In this document: one piece after another, positions 20,646 through 29,720 of the stretch
Layout: every line of letters starts with the position of its first letter
Numbering within the stretch: the first letter of the stretch is position 1
DNA from: Pseudomonadota bacterium
GTDB lineage: Bacteria; Desulfobacterota; Binatia; Binatales; Binataceae
Assembly (NCBI GenBank): GCA_021325355.1
Contig: JAJPHI010000017.1
Span: forward strand, 23,686-87,685
DNA length: 64,000 nt
Direction of reading: 5' to 3'
Program-made: the position numbers and the translations under genes
Notes under the pieces: generated by a model
The model's input: only the letters and a program-made list of their open reading frames with translations
Database searches by the model: none
What the model was told of the DNA's origin: nothing

Positions 20646-22655
20646 ATGGCCGGCCAGCTCGACGAGGCGGCGGACTCAACCCGCGCCGCGCGTTCGGCGA
20701 CAGTCCGGGTCGGTATCGATACCGGCGGCACTTTCACTGACCTCGTCGCCACTATCGGCGGCGAATTGCGGGTTCTCAAGTTACCGTCGACGCCGGATGA
20801 TCCGGCGCGCGCCGTTCTGCAGGGCCTCAGCAGATTGCTCGGCGACCACTCCGCCGAGCGCATCACGTACAGCACCACAGTGGCGACCAACGTGCTGCTC
20901 GAGCGCAAGGGCGCGCGCGTCGCGATCGTGACCGATCGCGGTTTTGAGGACTTGATCGAGATCGGTCGGCAGAACCGCTCGGAACTGTACGCGCTGGCAC
21001 CGACCCGCCCGGCGCCGCTGGTCCCGCGCCATCTGCGTTTCGGCGTGGGCGGTCGGACCCGGTTCGACGGCGAGGTCGAAGCGTCTTTGACCGACGCTGC
21101 GCTTAAGCGGCTGCGTGCCGCGCTCCGCCGCCATCGGGTCGAAGCGATCGCCGTCTGCATGCTGCATTCGTACGCGAATCCGCGCACCGAGAAGGCGCTG
21201 GCCGAAGCCCTCCAGGCACTGGAGCTGCCGCTTTCGATCTCGCATCGGCTCTTGCCGGAGTATCGCGAGTACGAGCGGCTCTCGACGACCGTTGTCAACG
21301 CCTACGTGGCGCCGCGGATGGTGACCCATCTGGAGCGTTTGCAGGAGGGCTTCGGCGGGTCGCGGATGCGGGTCATGCAGTCGAACGGCTCGGCGATCGG
21401 GGTCGGTCAGGCGTGCGCGGAGCCGGTGCGCACGATTCTTTCGGGCCCGGCGGCGGGCGTCGTCGGCGCGGGGGCGCTGGCGCGCTTCATGGGCGTCGAG
21501 CGTTTTATCACCTTCGACATGGGCGGAACGTCGACGGACGTTGCGCTGTTTGATGGCCGCGCGCGGCTTCGTCCGCTCAGTCACCCGGCGGGCTATCCGG
21601 TCAGGACGCCGGTGATCGATATTCATACGGTTGGGGCCGGCGGTGGATCGATTGCCCGAATCGATGCTGGCGGATCGCTGCAGGTCGGGCCCCAGAGCGC
21701 AGGGGCCGATCCGGGACCGGCATGTTATGGACGGGGCGTCGCGCCGACGGTCACCGACGCCAACCTCGTGGCCGGCCGGCTGGTGGCCGACCGCTTTCTG
21801 GGCGGTGCGATGCCGCTTTATCCGGCGCGCGCCGCGAAAGCCTTGAGTTTGCTCGGACGCGCGACGAAGAGCGCTGGCGCCGCCACGGCCCACGGCGTGA
21901 TCCGTGTGGTGAACGCCACCATGGAACGGGCGATCCGGGTGATTACGGTCGAGCGCGGCTTCGATCCGCGCGATTTCGCTTTGCTGGCGTTCGGCGGCGC
22001 CGGTCCGATGCATGCGAGCGAGCTCGCGCTCGATCTCGGTATTCGGCACGTCGTGCTGCCGTCGAATCCGGGACTGCTGTGCGCATGGGGAGCGCTGGGC
22101 GCGCCCGTCGGCCGCGAACTATCGCTGACGATTCGCGAAACCGACCCACAACTCCACGCGCTCGAACGCCGGGCGCAACCGCTGATCCGGCGCGCGCGGG
22201 CGGAACTGGTCGCCGAAGGCGCCCGCGCCGCCGATATCCGCCACGAACTGTATGCCGACATTCGTTACCGCGGCCAATCCTTTGAGCTCGAAGTGAGGCT
22301 CGATGCGGGGTTCGTCGAGGCCTTCCACGAACAGCATCGCCGCACCTTCGGCCATGCGACGCCTGAGGCGCCGATCGAGGTGGTGAATCTGCGGCTTCGC
22401 TCCTACGTCCCGGCGGCGGCCGTACCGCCACGTCGACGCGGCCGATCACGCGCGGCCGAGCCGCTCGGGCGTCTCCGGACGCTGGTCGGCGCGACGACCC
22501 GGATGGTTCCGATCTTTGAGCGTGAGGCGCTCGGCCCCAGAACGCGGCTGGCGGGCCCGCTGATCGTGGTCGAGATGAGCGCGACCGCGTATGTCGCGCC
22601 GGAGTTCACGCTGCGTTGCGACGACTACGGCAATCTGCATCTGGAGCTGCGATGA
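20646..22655 (+). CDS. Hydantoinase A / 5-oxoprolinase alpha-type subunit
   Basis: RVGIDTGGTFTDLVATIGGELRVLKLPSTPDDPARAV; TFDMGGTSTDVALFDG; VGAGGGSIARIDAGG; FGGAGPMHASELA. TTG at 20631 is an alternative start. Confidence 0.94.
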   Translation: MAGQLDEAADSTRAARSATVRVGIDTGGTFTDLVATIGGELRVLKLPSTPDDPARAVLQGLSRLLGDHSAERITYSTTVATNVLLERKGARVAIVTDRGFEDLIEIGRQNRSELYALAPTRPAPLVPRHLRFGVGGRTRFDGEVEASLTDAALKRLRAALRRHRVEAIAVCMLHSYANPRTEKALAEALQALELPLSISHRLLPEYREYERLSTTVVNAYVAPRMVTHLERLQEGFGGSRMRVMQSNGSAIGVGQACAEPVRTILSGPAAGVVGAGALARFMGVERFITFDMGGTSTDVALFDGRARLRPLSHPAGYPVRTPVIDIHTVGAGGGSIARIDAGGSLQVGPQSAGADPGPACYGRGVAPTVTDANLVAGRLVADRFLGGAMPLYPARAAKALSLLGRATKSAGAATAHGVIRVVNATMERAIRVITVERGFDPRDFALLAFGGAGPMHASELALDLGIRHVVLPSNPGLLCAWGALGAPVGRELSLTIRETDPQLHALERRAQPLIRRARAELVAEGARAADIRHELYADIRYRGQSFELEVRLDAGFVEAFHEQHRRTFGHATPEAPIEVVNLRLRSYVPAAAVPPRRRGRSRAAEPLGRLRTLVGATTRMVPIFEREALGPRTRLAGPLIVVEMSATAYVAPEFTLRCDDYGNLHLELR

Positions 22656-24223
22656 AGCTTGACCCGGTGACGCTCGCGGTGATGAACCATCGGCTGGCCG
22701 CGATCGCCGATGAGATGGGAGTGGTGCTCGGGCAGACCGGCTATTCGCCGAATATCAAGGAGCGGCGCGATTATTCCTGTGCCCTGTTCGATCAGCAGGG
22801 CGAGCTGGTCGCGCAGGCGGCTCATATCCCAGTGCATCTCGGGTCGACGCCACTGTCGGTTCGCGCCGCTATCGCTCATCTGGAGCTGGCGCCCGGTGAT
22901 GTCGCGGCGGTCAACGATCCCTTTGCCGGCGGGACCCATCTGCCGGACGTCACGGTCGTGATGCCGATCTTTCTTGAGGGCGAAGACCGGCCCTTCGCGT
23001 ACGCGGCCAACCGGGCCCATCATGCGGATATTGGCGGGATGGCGCCGGGATCGATGGCATTGTCCACCGAGATTTACCAGGAAGGTTTTCGGATGCCGCC
23101 GGTCAGGATCATGGTCGGCGGACGTCCCGCGCGCGATGTCATGGCGCTTTTCCTGGCCAACACGCGGGTCGCGGAGGAGCGCGAGGGTGATTTGCGCGCG
23201 CAACTGGCGGCGCTCAGCGTCGGCGCTCAGCGGACGCGCGACCTGGTGGCGGGGCTCGGACGGGAAACGGTGGCCCGCGCGATGGAGGGACTGAAGGAAT
23301 ATGCCGAACGCCTGATGGCGGCCGAGTTGCGGAAAATCCCTCGCGGTGTCTATACGGCGAGCGACCAGCTCGACGACGACGGCTGCGGCAGCGGACCGAT
23401 CACGCTGCGCGTTGCTATCCGGATCGGAGGCGGCCGGGCGACCGTGGATTTCAGCGGATCGGCGGCGCAGGTGCGCGGGGCGGTCAACGCGAACTATGCG
23501 ATCACGCTATCCGCGGTCTTCTATGTCATGAAATGCCTGGCGGCCGAGGCCGTGCCGGCCAATGAAGGTCTGATGCGTCCGATCCGGCTTGTCGCGCCGG
23601 AAGGCTCGATCGTCAATGCGCGGGCGCCGGCGGCGGTAGCAGGTGGCAACGTCGAGACCTCACAGCGGATCGTTGACGTGCTGCTGCGCGCGCTGGCCAA
23701 GGCGGCTCCGGAGCGGATTCCCGCCGCGAGTTCCGGTTCGATGTCGAACCTGACGATCGGCGGTTACGACGATTTCCGGCAGCGGCACTTTTCCTACTAC
23801 GAAACGATCGCCGGCGGGGCCGGTGCCGCGCCCGGCTACCCGGGCGCCTCGGGTCTGCATACGCATATGACGAACACCCTGAACACGCCGATCGAAGCGC
23901 TCGAAGCCTACTATCCGATGCGCGTGACGGAGTATCGTATCCGGCGCGGATCGGGTGGTCGCGGTGCCTTCGATGGCGGTGACGGGCTGGTGCGCGAGAT
24001 CGAATGCCTGACCGAGGCCAACGTGAGCCTGCTTACCGAACGCCGCGTGACGGCGCCCTGGGGCCTCGCTGGGGGCGGCGCGGGCGCCTGCGGCGCCAAT
24101 TTCAGGATCGCTCGAGACGGCAGGCGCCGGCGTCTGCCCGGCAAGACGAATGTGCAACTGGCGGCGGGGGAACGGATCCGGATCGAAACCCCGGGCGGCG
24201 GGGCTTACGGCCGCAAGCGATGA
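22652..24223 (+). CDS. Hydantoinase B / 5-oxoprolinase beta-type subunit
   Basis: MKLDPVTLAVMNHRLAAIADEMGVVLGQTGYSPNIKERRDYSCALFDQQGELVAQAAHIPVHLGS; VNDPFAGGTHLPDV; ATGA overlap with the upstream gene. Confidence 0.94.
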   Translation: MKLDPVTLAVMNHRLAAIADEMGVVLGQTGYSPNIKERRDYSCALFDQQGELVAQAAHIPVHLGSTPLSVRAAIAHLELAPGDVAAVNDPFAGGTHLPDVTVVMPIFLEGEDRPFAYAANRAHHADIGGMAPGSMALSTEIYQEGFRMPPVRIMVGGRPARDVMALFLANTRVAEEREGDLRAQLAALSVGAQRTRDLVAGLGRETVARAMEGLKEYAERLMAAELRKIPRGVYTASDQLDDDGCGSGPITLRVAIRIGGGRATVDFSGSAAQVRGAVNANYAITLSAVFYVMKCLAAEAVPANEGLMRPIRLVAPEGSIVNARAPAAVAGGNVETSQRIVDVLLRALAKAAPERIPAASSGSMSNLTIGGYDDFRQRHFSYYETIAGGAGAAPGYPGASGLHTHMTNTLNTPIEALEAYYPMRVTEYRIRRGSGGRGAFDGGDGLVREIECLTEANVSLLTERRVTAPWGLAGGGAGACGANFRIARDGRRRRLPGKTNVQLAAGERIRIETPGGGAYGRKR

Positions 24224-24416
24224 CCGGCGGCGCGCCACGTCATCCGCCGACCATTGAAGACATCAACCAACCGTCGACGGTATCGAGCCGGTCAGAACCG
24301 CGGGGGCACCCGCGCCGGCCTCGCGGTTTGATGCTCGCCCGCCCGTCCGCAGCGATTTGCAAATCCTGACCCATTAGCGCCATAAGAAAGTCCGATCGTT
24401 TTCAGGAGGGAGAGGT

Positions 24417-25178
24417 ATGCCCGGAGCATTGGAAGGGAAAGTTGCGCTGATCACCGGCGGCGGTTCGGGGATTGGACGAGCGACCGCACTCCGCGTCGCG
24501 CGCGAGGGAGCCCGGGTGATGATCGGCGACTATGTTCCCGAGGGGGCCCTTAAGACGGTCGCGATGATCCGGGAAGCGGGGGGCACGGCGGAGTGTGTCG
24601 CGGCGGACGTCGCGGTGGCGAAACAGGTGGAGGCGCTGGTCGCCAAAACCGTCGAGAGCTTCGGGCGACTCGACTACGCCTTCAACAATGCAGGAATCGA
24701 AGGCACGATGGCCGATACCGCCGGTTATCCGGAGGACAGTTTTGATCGCGTAATCGCGATCAATCTCAAAGCCGTCTGGCTCTGCATGAAGTACGAAATC
24801 CCGGAGATGCTCAGGCTAGGCGGCGGCGCGATCGTCAACACCGCGTCAACCCTGGGGTTGGTCGCGCTGGCCGGCACCGCCGCCTATACCGCCGCGAAAC
24901 ACGGCGTCGTCGGCTTAACCAAAACCGCAGCGCTCGAATATGCGCAGAAGAATATCCGCGTGAATTGCGTCTGTCCCGGATTCATTCGCACGGCGATGGT
25001 GGAACGGGCGCTCGATAAGAACATGGTGGGTGAGAACCAGATGGTCGCGATCGAACCGGTCGGGCGCCTTGGCAAGCCCGAAGAGATTGCCGAGGGCGTG
25101 TGCTGGCTCTTCTCGGACGCGGCCTCGTTCGTAACGGGCCATTCGATGGTGATCGATGGCGGCTGGACGGCGCGCTGA
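24417..25178 (+). CDS. SDR family oxidoreductase, tandem copy 1
   Basis: GGGSGIGR, NNAG, Ser in NTAS, YTAAK. Confidence 0.95.
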   Translation: MPGALEGKVALITGGGSGIGRATALRVAREGARVMIGDYVPEGALKTVAMIREAGGTAECVAADVAVAKQVEALVAKTVESFGRLDYAFNNAGIEGTMADTAGYPEDSFDRVIAINLKAVWLCMKYEIPEMLRLGGGAIVNTASTLGLVALAGTAAYTAAKHGVVGLTKTAALEYAQKNIRVNCVCPGFIRTAMVERALDKNMVGENQMVAIEPVGRLGKPEEIAEGVCWLFSDAASFVTGHSMVIDGGWTAR

Positions 25179-25226
25179 GCGTCGCGTGTCATTGGCCCTG
25201 CGGCCCAGACAAGGAGGAACTGCGAT

Positions 25227-25988
25227 ATGGCAGGCGCACTTGAAGGAAAGGTTGTGCTCGTCACCGGCGGCGGCTCGGGAATCGGCCGCGCCACGGCGTT
25301 GTTGGCGGCACGCCAGGGTGCCCGGGTGATGATCGCCGACTATGTGCCCGAGGGCGCGGAGAAAACCGTCGCGATGATCAAGGAGGGCGGCGGCACGGCG
25401 GCCTGCGTCGCCGCCGACGTCGCGGTTACCCGGCAGGTCGAGGATTTGATCCAGAAAACGCTCGAGACCTACGGACGGCTCGACGGCGCCTTCAACAATG
25501 CGGGAATCGAGGGCGCGATGGCCGAGACTATCGCGTGCACGGAAGAGAATTTTGACCGCGTCGTCGCGATCGATCTGAAGGCCGTGTGGCTCTGCATGAA
25601 GTACGAAATTCCGCAGATGCTCAAGCAGGGCGGCGGCGCGATCGTGAACACCGCGTCGATTGCCGGCCTGCTGGGGTTTCCGGGTATCCCGGCCTACGTC
25701 GCCGCCAAGCACGGCGTGGTCGGACTGACGCGGACTGCGGCACTCGAATATGCGCAGAAGAATATCCGCGTGAACTGCGTCTGCCCGGGCGTGATCAACA
25801 CGCCGATGGTGCAGCGGGCCTTCGACAAGGGCGGGATGCGCGAAGCGGATGCGATCGCCGGGGAGCCGATAGGCCGCCTGGGCAAGCCGGAAGAGATTGC
25901 CGCCGGCGTGGTCTGGCTGCTCTCCGACGCGGCCTCCTTCGTCACCGGTCATCCGCTGACGATCGACGGCGGCTGGACCGCGCGTTAA
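25227..25988 (+). CDS. SDR family oxidoreductase, tandem copy 2
   Basis: GGGSGIGR, NNAG, NTAS, YVAAK; paralogous to neighbours. Confidence 0.95.
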   Translation: MAGALEGKVVLVTGGGSGIGRATALLAARQGARVMIADYVPEGAEKTVAMIKEGGGTAACVAADVAVTRQVEDLIQKTLETYGRLDGAFNNAGIEGAMAETIACTEENFDRVVAIDLKAVWLCMKYEIPQMLKQGGGAIVNTASIAGLLGFPGIPAYVAAKHGVVGLTRTAALEYAQKNIRVNCVCPGVINTPMVQRAFDKGGMREADAIAGEPIGRLGKPEEIAAGVVWLLSDAASFVTGHPLTIDGGWTAR

Positions 25989-26035
25989 TACGCAATCAGT
26001 AGCCTTCCCGCAGGGAAGCGGACGAGAGTAGTCAC

Positions 26036-26797
26036 ATGGCAGGAGTGCTCGACGGCAAGGTCATTCTCATCACGGGCGGTGGTTCGGGAATCGGACGGGC
26101 GACGGCGCTGCTCGCCGCGCGGCAGGGCGCCAAGGTGATGATCGCCGATTACGTGCCCGAGAGCGCGGTCAGGACCGTCGCGATGATCAAGGAGGCGGGC
26201 GGCACCGCCGATTGTTTTGCCGCCGACGTGTCGCTTCCGCGCCAGGTCGAGGCGATGGTCGCCAAAACCGTCGAGACCTACGGGCGGCTCGACGGCGCGT
26301 TCAACAATGCCGGAATCGAAGGCAAGATGGCCGATACGGTTGATTATCCCGAGGACGTGTTTGATCGAATCATGGCGATCAATCTGAAAGGCGTCTGGCT
26401 CTGCATGAAGCACGAGATCCCGCAGATGCTCAAGCAGGGCGGCGGCGCGATCGTCAACACGGCCTCGGGCGCCGGTCTCGTCGGCGTGCCGATGCTCTCG
26501 GCGTACAACGCGTCGAAACACGGCGTGGTCGGGCTGACCAAGACCGCGGCGCTCGAATACGCGCAGAAGAATATTCGCGTCAACTGTGTCTGCCCCGGCT
26601 TGATCAATACGCCGATGGTCGCGCGGATGGTTGACAGCGGCGGCATGAACGAGCAGGAATTCATCGCCGCCGAACCGGTCAAGCGCATGGGACAGCCCGA
26701 GGAGATCGGCGCCGGCGTGATCTGGCTGCTCTCCGACGCGGCCTCGTTCGTAACCGGCCATTCGATGGCGATCGACGGCGGCTTCGTAGCTCAATAA
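26036..26797 (+). CDS. SDR family oxidoreductase, tandem copy 3
   Basis: GGGSGIGR, NNAG, NTAS, YNASK; paralogous to neighbours. Confidence 0.95.
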   Translation: MAGVLDGKVILITGGGSGIGRATALLAARQGAKVMIADYVPESAVRTVAMIKEAGGTADCFAADVSLPRQVEAMVAKTVETYGRLDGAFNNAGIEGKMADTVDYPEDVFDRIMAINLKGVWLCMKHEIPQMLKQGGGAIVNTASGAGLVGVPMLSAYNASKHGVVGLTKTAALEYAQKNIRVNCVCPGLINTPMVARMVDSGGMNEQEFIAAEPVKRMGQPEEIGAGVIWLLSDAASFVTGHSMAIDGGFVAQ

Positions 26798-26812
26798 GAG
26801 GAAGGCAAGGAC

Positions 26813-27580
26813 ATGGCAGGAACACTCGAAGGGAAAGTCATACTGGTCACCGGCGGCGGCTCCGGAATCGGCCGCGCCACTTCATTGCTGCTCGCCAAAC
26901 AGGGCGCCAAGGTGATGATCGCCGACTACGTCCCGGACAGCGCGGTCAAGACCGTGGCAATGATCAAGGAAGCCGGCGGGACGGCCGATTGCGTGGCCGC
27001 CGACGTCTCGATCACCAAGCAGGTTGAGGCGATGGTCGCCAAGACGGTCGAGACCTTTGGCCGGCTCGACGGCGCGTTCAATAACGCCGGGATCGAGGGC
27101 AAAATCGGCCACGACAGGGTCGAAAACGGCTCGGAAGAAAACTTCGACCGCACCATCGCGATCAATCTCAAAGGCGTCTGGCTCTGCATGAAGTACGAAA
27201 TCCCGCAGATGCTGAAACAGGGTGGCGGGTCGATCGTCAATACGGCGTCGGTTGCGGGCCTCGTCGGTTTCGAGGGCGGATCGGCCTACAACGCGTCGAA
27301 GCACGGGGTGATCGGGCTGACCAAGACCGCCGCGCTCGAATACGCGCAGAAGAATATCCGCGTGAATTGCGTCTGCCCGGGCGTTATCAATACGCCGATG
27401 GTCGCGCGAATCGTCGATGCCGGCGGAATGAACGAACGCGATCTTACCGCCGGCGAGCCGGTCGGCCGGATGGGTCAGCCGAGCGAGATTGGCGAGGGCG
27501 TTGCGTGGCTGCTCTCCGACGCCGCCTCGTTCGTGACCGGTCACTCGCTGGTGATCGACGGTGGATGGGTGGCGCGCTGA
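26813..27580 (+). CDS. SDR family oxidoreductase, tandem copy 4
   Basis: GGGSGIGR, NNAG, NTAS, YNASK; paralogous to neighbours. Confidence 0.95.
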   Translation: MAGTLEGKVILVTGGGSGIGRATSLLLAKQGAKVMIADYVPDSAVKTVAMIKEAGGTADCVAADVSITKQVEAMVAKTVETFGRLDGAFNNAGIEGKIGHDRVENGSEENFDRTIAINLKGVWLCMKYEIPQMLKQGGGSIVNTASVAGLVGFEGGSAYNASKHGVIGLTKTAALEYAQKNIRVNCVCPGVINTPMVARIVDAGGMNERDLTAGEPVGRMGQPSEIGEGVAWLLSDAASFVTGHSLVIDGGWVAR

Positions 27581-27594
27581 GTGACGACCGCCAA

Positions 27595-27631
27595 CTCACC
27601 TTCCCGCCCATTCGCGGCGCGGGAAGGTGAG
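27595..27631. terminator. Perfect 13-bp inverted repeat after the SDR array, candidate terminator
   Basis: CTCACCTTCCCGC - 11-nt loop - GCGGGAAGGTGAG between convergent genes; no T-tract. Confidence 0.55.
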
Positions 27632-27667
27632 AATTCCGTGATGCGCCAATCCTCGATAGTCTGTCGC

Positions 27668-28834
27668 TTATAACGACGCGTAAACGGCCTCGATCAGCGG
27701 CACCGCGCGTTCATCGATCAAGAGCCCGAGGTTCATGCGGTTCATCGTGTAGCCGAAACCGATCCGCGCCTTGGGATCCGCGAAGCCGAGCGAGCCGCCG
27801 GCGCCCGGATGGCCGAAGGTATGCGTGTTCGGCCCCATCATGGCCCCTGATTGCGAGAGCATGAAGCCCGCGCTGAAGCGCGACGCGAGCATCAGCACCT
27901 CGTCGCGCCCGAAGGACTGCTCGGTCCAGCATCGCTCGAGCGCGTCTGGGCTGAGGACGCGGACGCCGTCGAGTTCGCCGCCGCGCGCCAGCGCCCCATA
28001 GAGGCGCGCGAGCGCACGGGCGTTGGTATGCGCATTGCCGGCGGGCAGCTCGGCCGCGCGCCACGCGCGTGTGTTGACGAAGCCGGGGCGATTTAGAATT
28101 CCCGGGTTACCAAAGGTTTTGGCGCTCACCGATTCGGGGTCTTTGGCCATCTCGGCGAACGGATTCGGTTCGCCCGCTTTCGGCCTGGCGGGAATCATCT
28201 CGGCCGTCCGCGCGTCGTGTTCGGGTCCGAGCCCGATATGGCAATCGAGGCCGAGCGGACCGGCGATTTCATCCCGGAGATAGGCGCTGAAGGTGGCTTT
28301 GCCACTGACGCGACGGACCACTTCGCCGACCAGCCAGCCGAAGGTCATGGCGTGATAACCGTGACGGGTGCCCGGCCGCCACCACGGCTCCTGCTCGGCC
28401 AGCGCCGTGCACATCGCCTGCCAGTTCAAAAACGTCGCATCGTCGAGCGGCTTGCGGATGGCGGGGAGGCCCGCGCGATGGCTCAGCAGGTAACGGACCG
28501 GGAGAGTGGCCTTGCGCGCCTGCGCGAATTCGGGCCAATAAGTCGCGACCGGTTCGTCAAGGTCGATCTTGCCCTGGTCAACCAGTCGATGAGCACAGAT
28601 GGCGGTTATGCCCTTGCTCGTCGAATACACGTTGACGATCGTATCGCGCTGCCACGGCTGGGTTTTTGCCGCATCGGCCCATCCGCCCCATAAATCCACT
28701 ACGGGACGCCCGTCCAGCGTAACACTGACCGCCGCGCCGACTTCCGCGTCGCGCGCGAAGTTGGCTTCGAACGCCTCCTTGACGCGGGCGAAACGCCGAT
28801 CGCATTCACCTTCGATCTTGTAATCTGCAGCCAT
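27668..28834 (-). CDS. Serine hydrolase, beta-lactamase class C / esterase-like
   Basis: NVYSTSKGITAICAHRLVDQGKIDLDEPVATYWPEF (SxxK as STSK); LLSHRAGLP; YHAMTFGWLVGEVVRRVSG; FGHPGAGGSLGFADP. Confidence 0.92.
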   Translation of the reverse strand: MAADYKIEGECDRRFARVKEAFEANFARDAEVGAAVSVTLDGRPVVDLWGGWADAAKTQPWQRDTIVNVYSTSKGITAICAHRLVDQGKIDLDEPVATYWPEFAQARKATLPVRYLLSHRAGLPAIRKPLDDATFLNWQAMCTALAEQEPWWRPGTRHGYHAMTFGWLVGEVVRRVSGKATFSAYLRDEIAGPLGLDCHIGLGPEHDARTAEMIPARPKAGEPNPFAEMAKDPESVSAKTFGNPGILNRPGFVNTRAWRAAELPAGNAHTNARALARLYGALARGGELDGVRVLSPDALERCWTEQSFGRDEVLMLASRFSAGFMLSQSGAMMGPNTHTFGHPGAGGSLGFADPKARIGFGYTMNRMNLGLLIDERAVPLIEAVYASL

Positions 28835-28903
28835 TTTACGTCCTCGTGCGAAGTTGCTGGAGTCTAGTCCGAACCGCCGCGGAACCGGAAGCGTCGGGAA
28901 GGA

Positions 28904-29383
28904 TCACTCACGGCTGAGGAGAACGATCGCGGAGGCGGCGGCGCCTTCGCCGCGGCCGAGCGCGCCGATTCCTTCAGGATTGGCGGCTTTGACGTTGATC
29001 AGCGAGGCGTCGGCGTCGAGCGCCTGCGCCAGCCGCGCGCACATTTCCGACAGATGGGGCGCGAGCCTGGGGCGCTGCGCAATCAGCGTCAGATCGGCAT
29101 TGACGAGGCGCCATCCGAGCGCTGCGGTTTCGCGCCATACCGTGACCAGCAACTGAATGCTGTCGGCGTCACAGTATTGCGGATCATCGTCCGGAAAACG
29201 GCGGCCGAGATCGCCGCGGCCGGTCGCGCCGAGCAGCGCATTGGCCAGGGCATGGGCGGCGACGTCGGCGTCGGAATGACCGCGCAGGCCGTGTGAATGG
29301 GCGATCTCGACGCCGCCCAGCACGAGGCGGCGGCCGGCTTCAAACGGATGAAAATCAAAACCTTGACCGATTCTAAACGGCAT
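28904..29383 (-). CDS. ispF: 2-C-methyl-D-erythritol 2,4-cyclodiphosphate synthase
   Basis: RIGQGFDFHPFEAGRRLVLGGVEIAHSHGLRGHSDADVAAHALANALLGATGRGDLGRRFPDDDPQY. Confidence 0.95.
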   Translation of the reverse strand: MPFRIGQGFDFHPFEAGRRLVLGGVEIAHSHGLRGHSDADVAAHALANALLGATGRGDLGRRFPDDDPQYCDADSIQLLVTVWRETAALGWRLVNADLTLIAQRPRLAPHLSEMCARLAQALDADASLINVKAANPEGIGALGRGEGAAASAIVLLSRE

Positions 29384-29438
29384 CCGAGTTGCCTTCGCGG
29401 CGTTCGACTGACAACCTTACAAGCGTCAGGGTTATGCG

Positions 29439-29720
29439 ATGACCGAGTTCTGGAAACGCCCCAAGTTCTGGGTGAGCGCCGTGCTGACCGCGTGGCTGCT
29501 CTACATACTGTACGAGAATTTTCAGCTTGCCCCGGTTGAAATTCACCTGATCCCTTTTGCCGCCACCCTGCAGTTCAAGGTCTCCGCGATAATCATCGGC
29601 TCGATCGTTCTGGGGATTGTCGCGACCCTAATCGTTCAATGGCTCTGGCGGCGGCGCTCCTCGAAGAAGGCGTCGGCGTCGGCGACCGCTCCGGTGTCGA
29701 GCACCAGCACGGTAGCCTGA
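29439..29720 (+). CDS. Small two-TM membrane protein
   Basis: Two hydrophobic segments, basic WRRRSSKK, Ser/Thr/Ala tail; ATG at 29439. 3' end overlaps moeA on the other strand. Confidence 0.6.
   Translation: MTEFWKRPKFWVSAVLTAWLLYILYENFQLAPVEIHLIPFAATLQFKVSAIIIGSIVLGIVATLIVQWLWRRRSSKKASASATAPVSSTSTVA

Noticed and set aside
20781-22049. 422-aa - strand ORF
   Set aside because: Antisense to hydantoinase A; shadow composition.
24915-25952. 345-aa and related - strand ORFs across the SDR array
   Set aside because: Repeated similar antisense ORFs simply reflect the duplicated SDR genes on the + strand.
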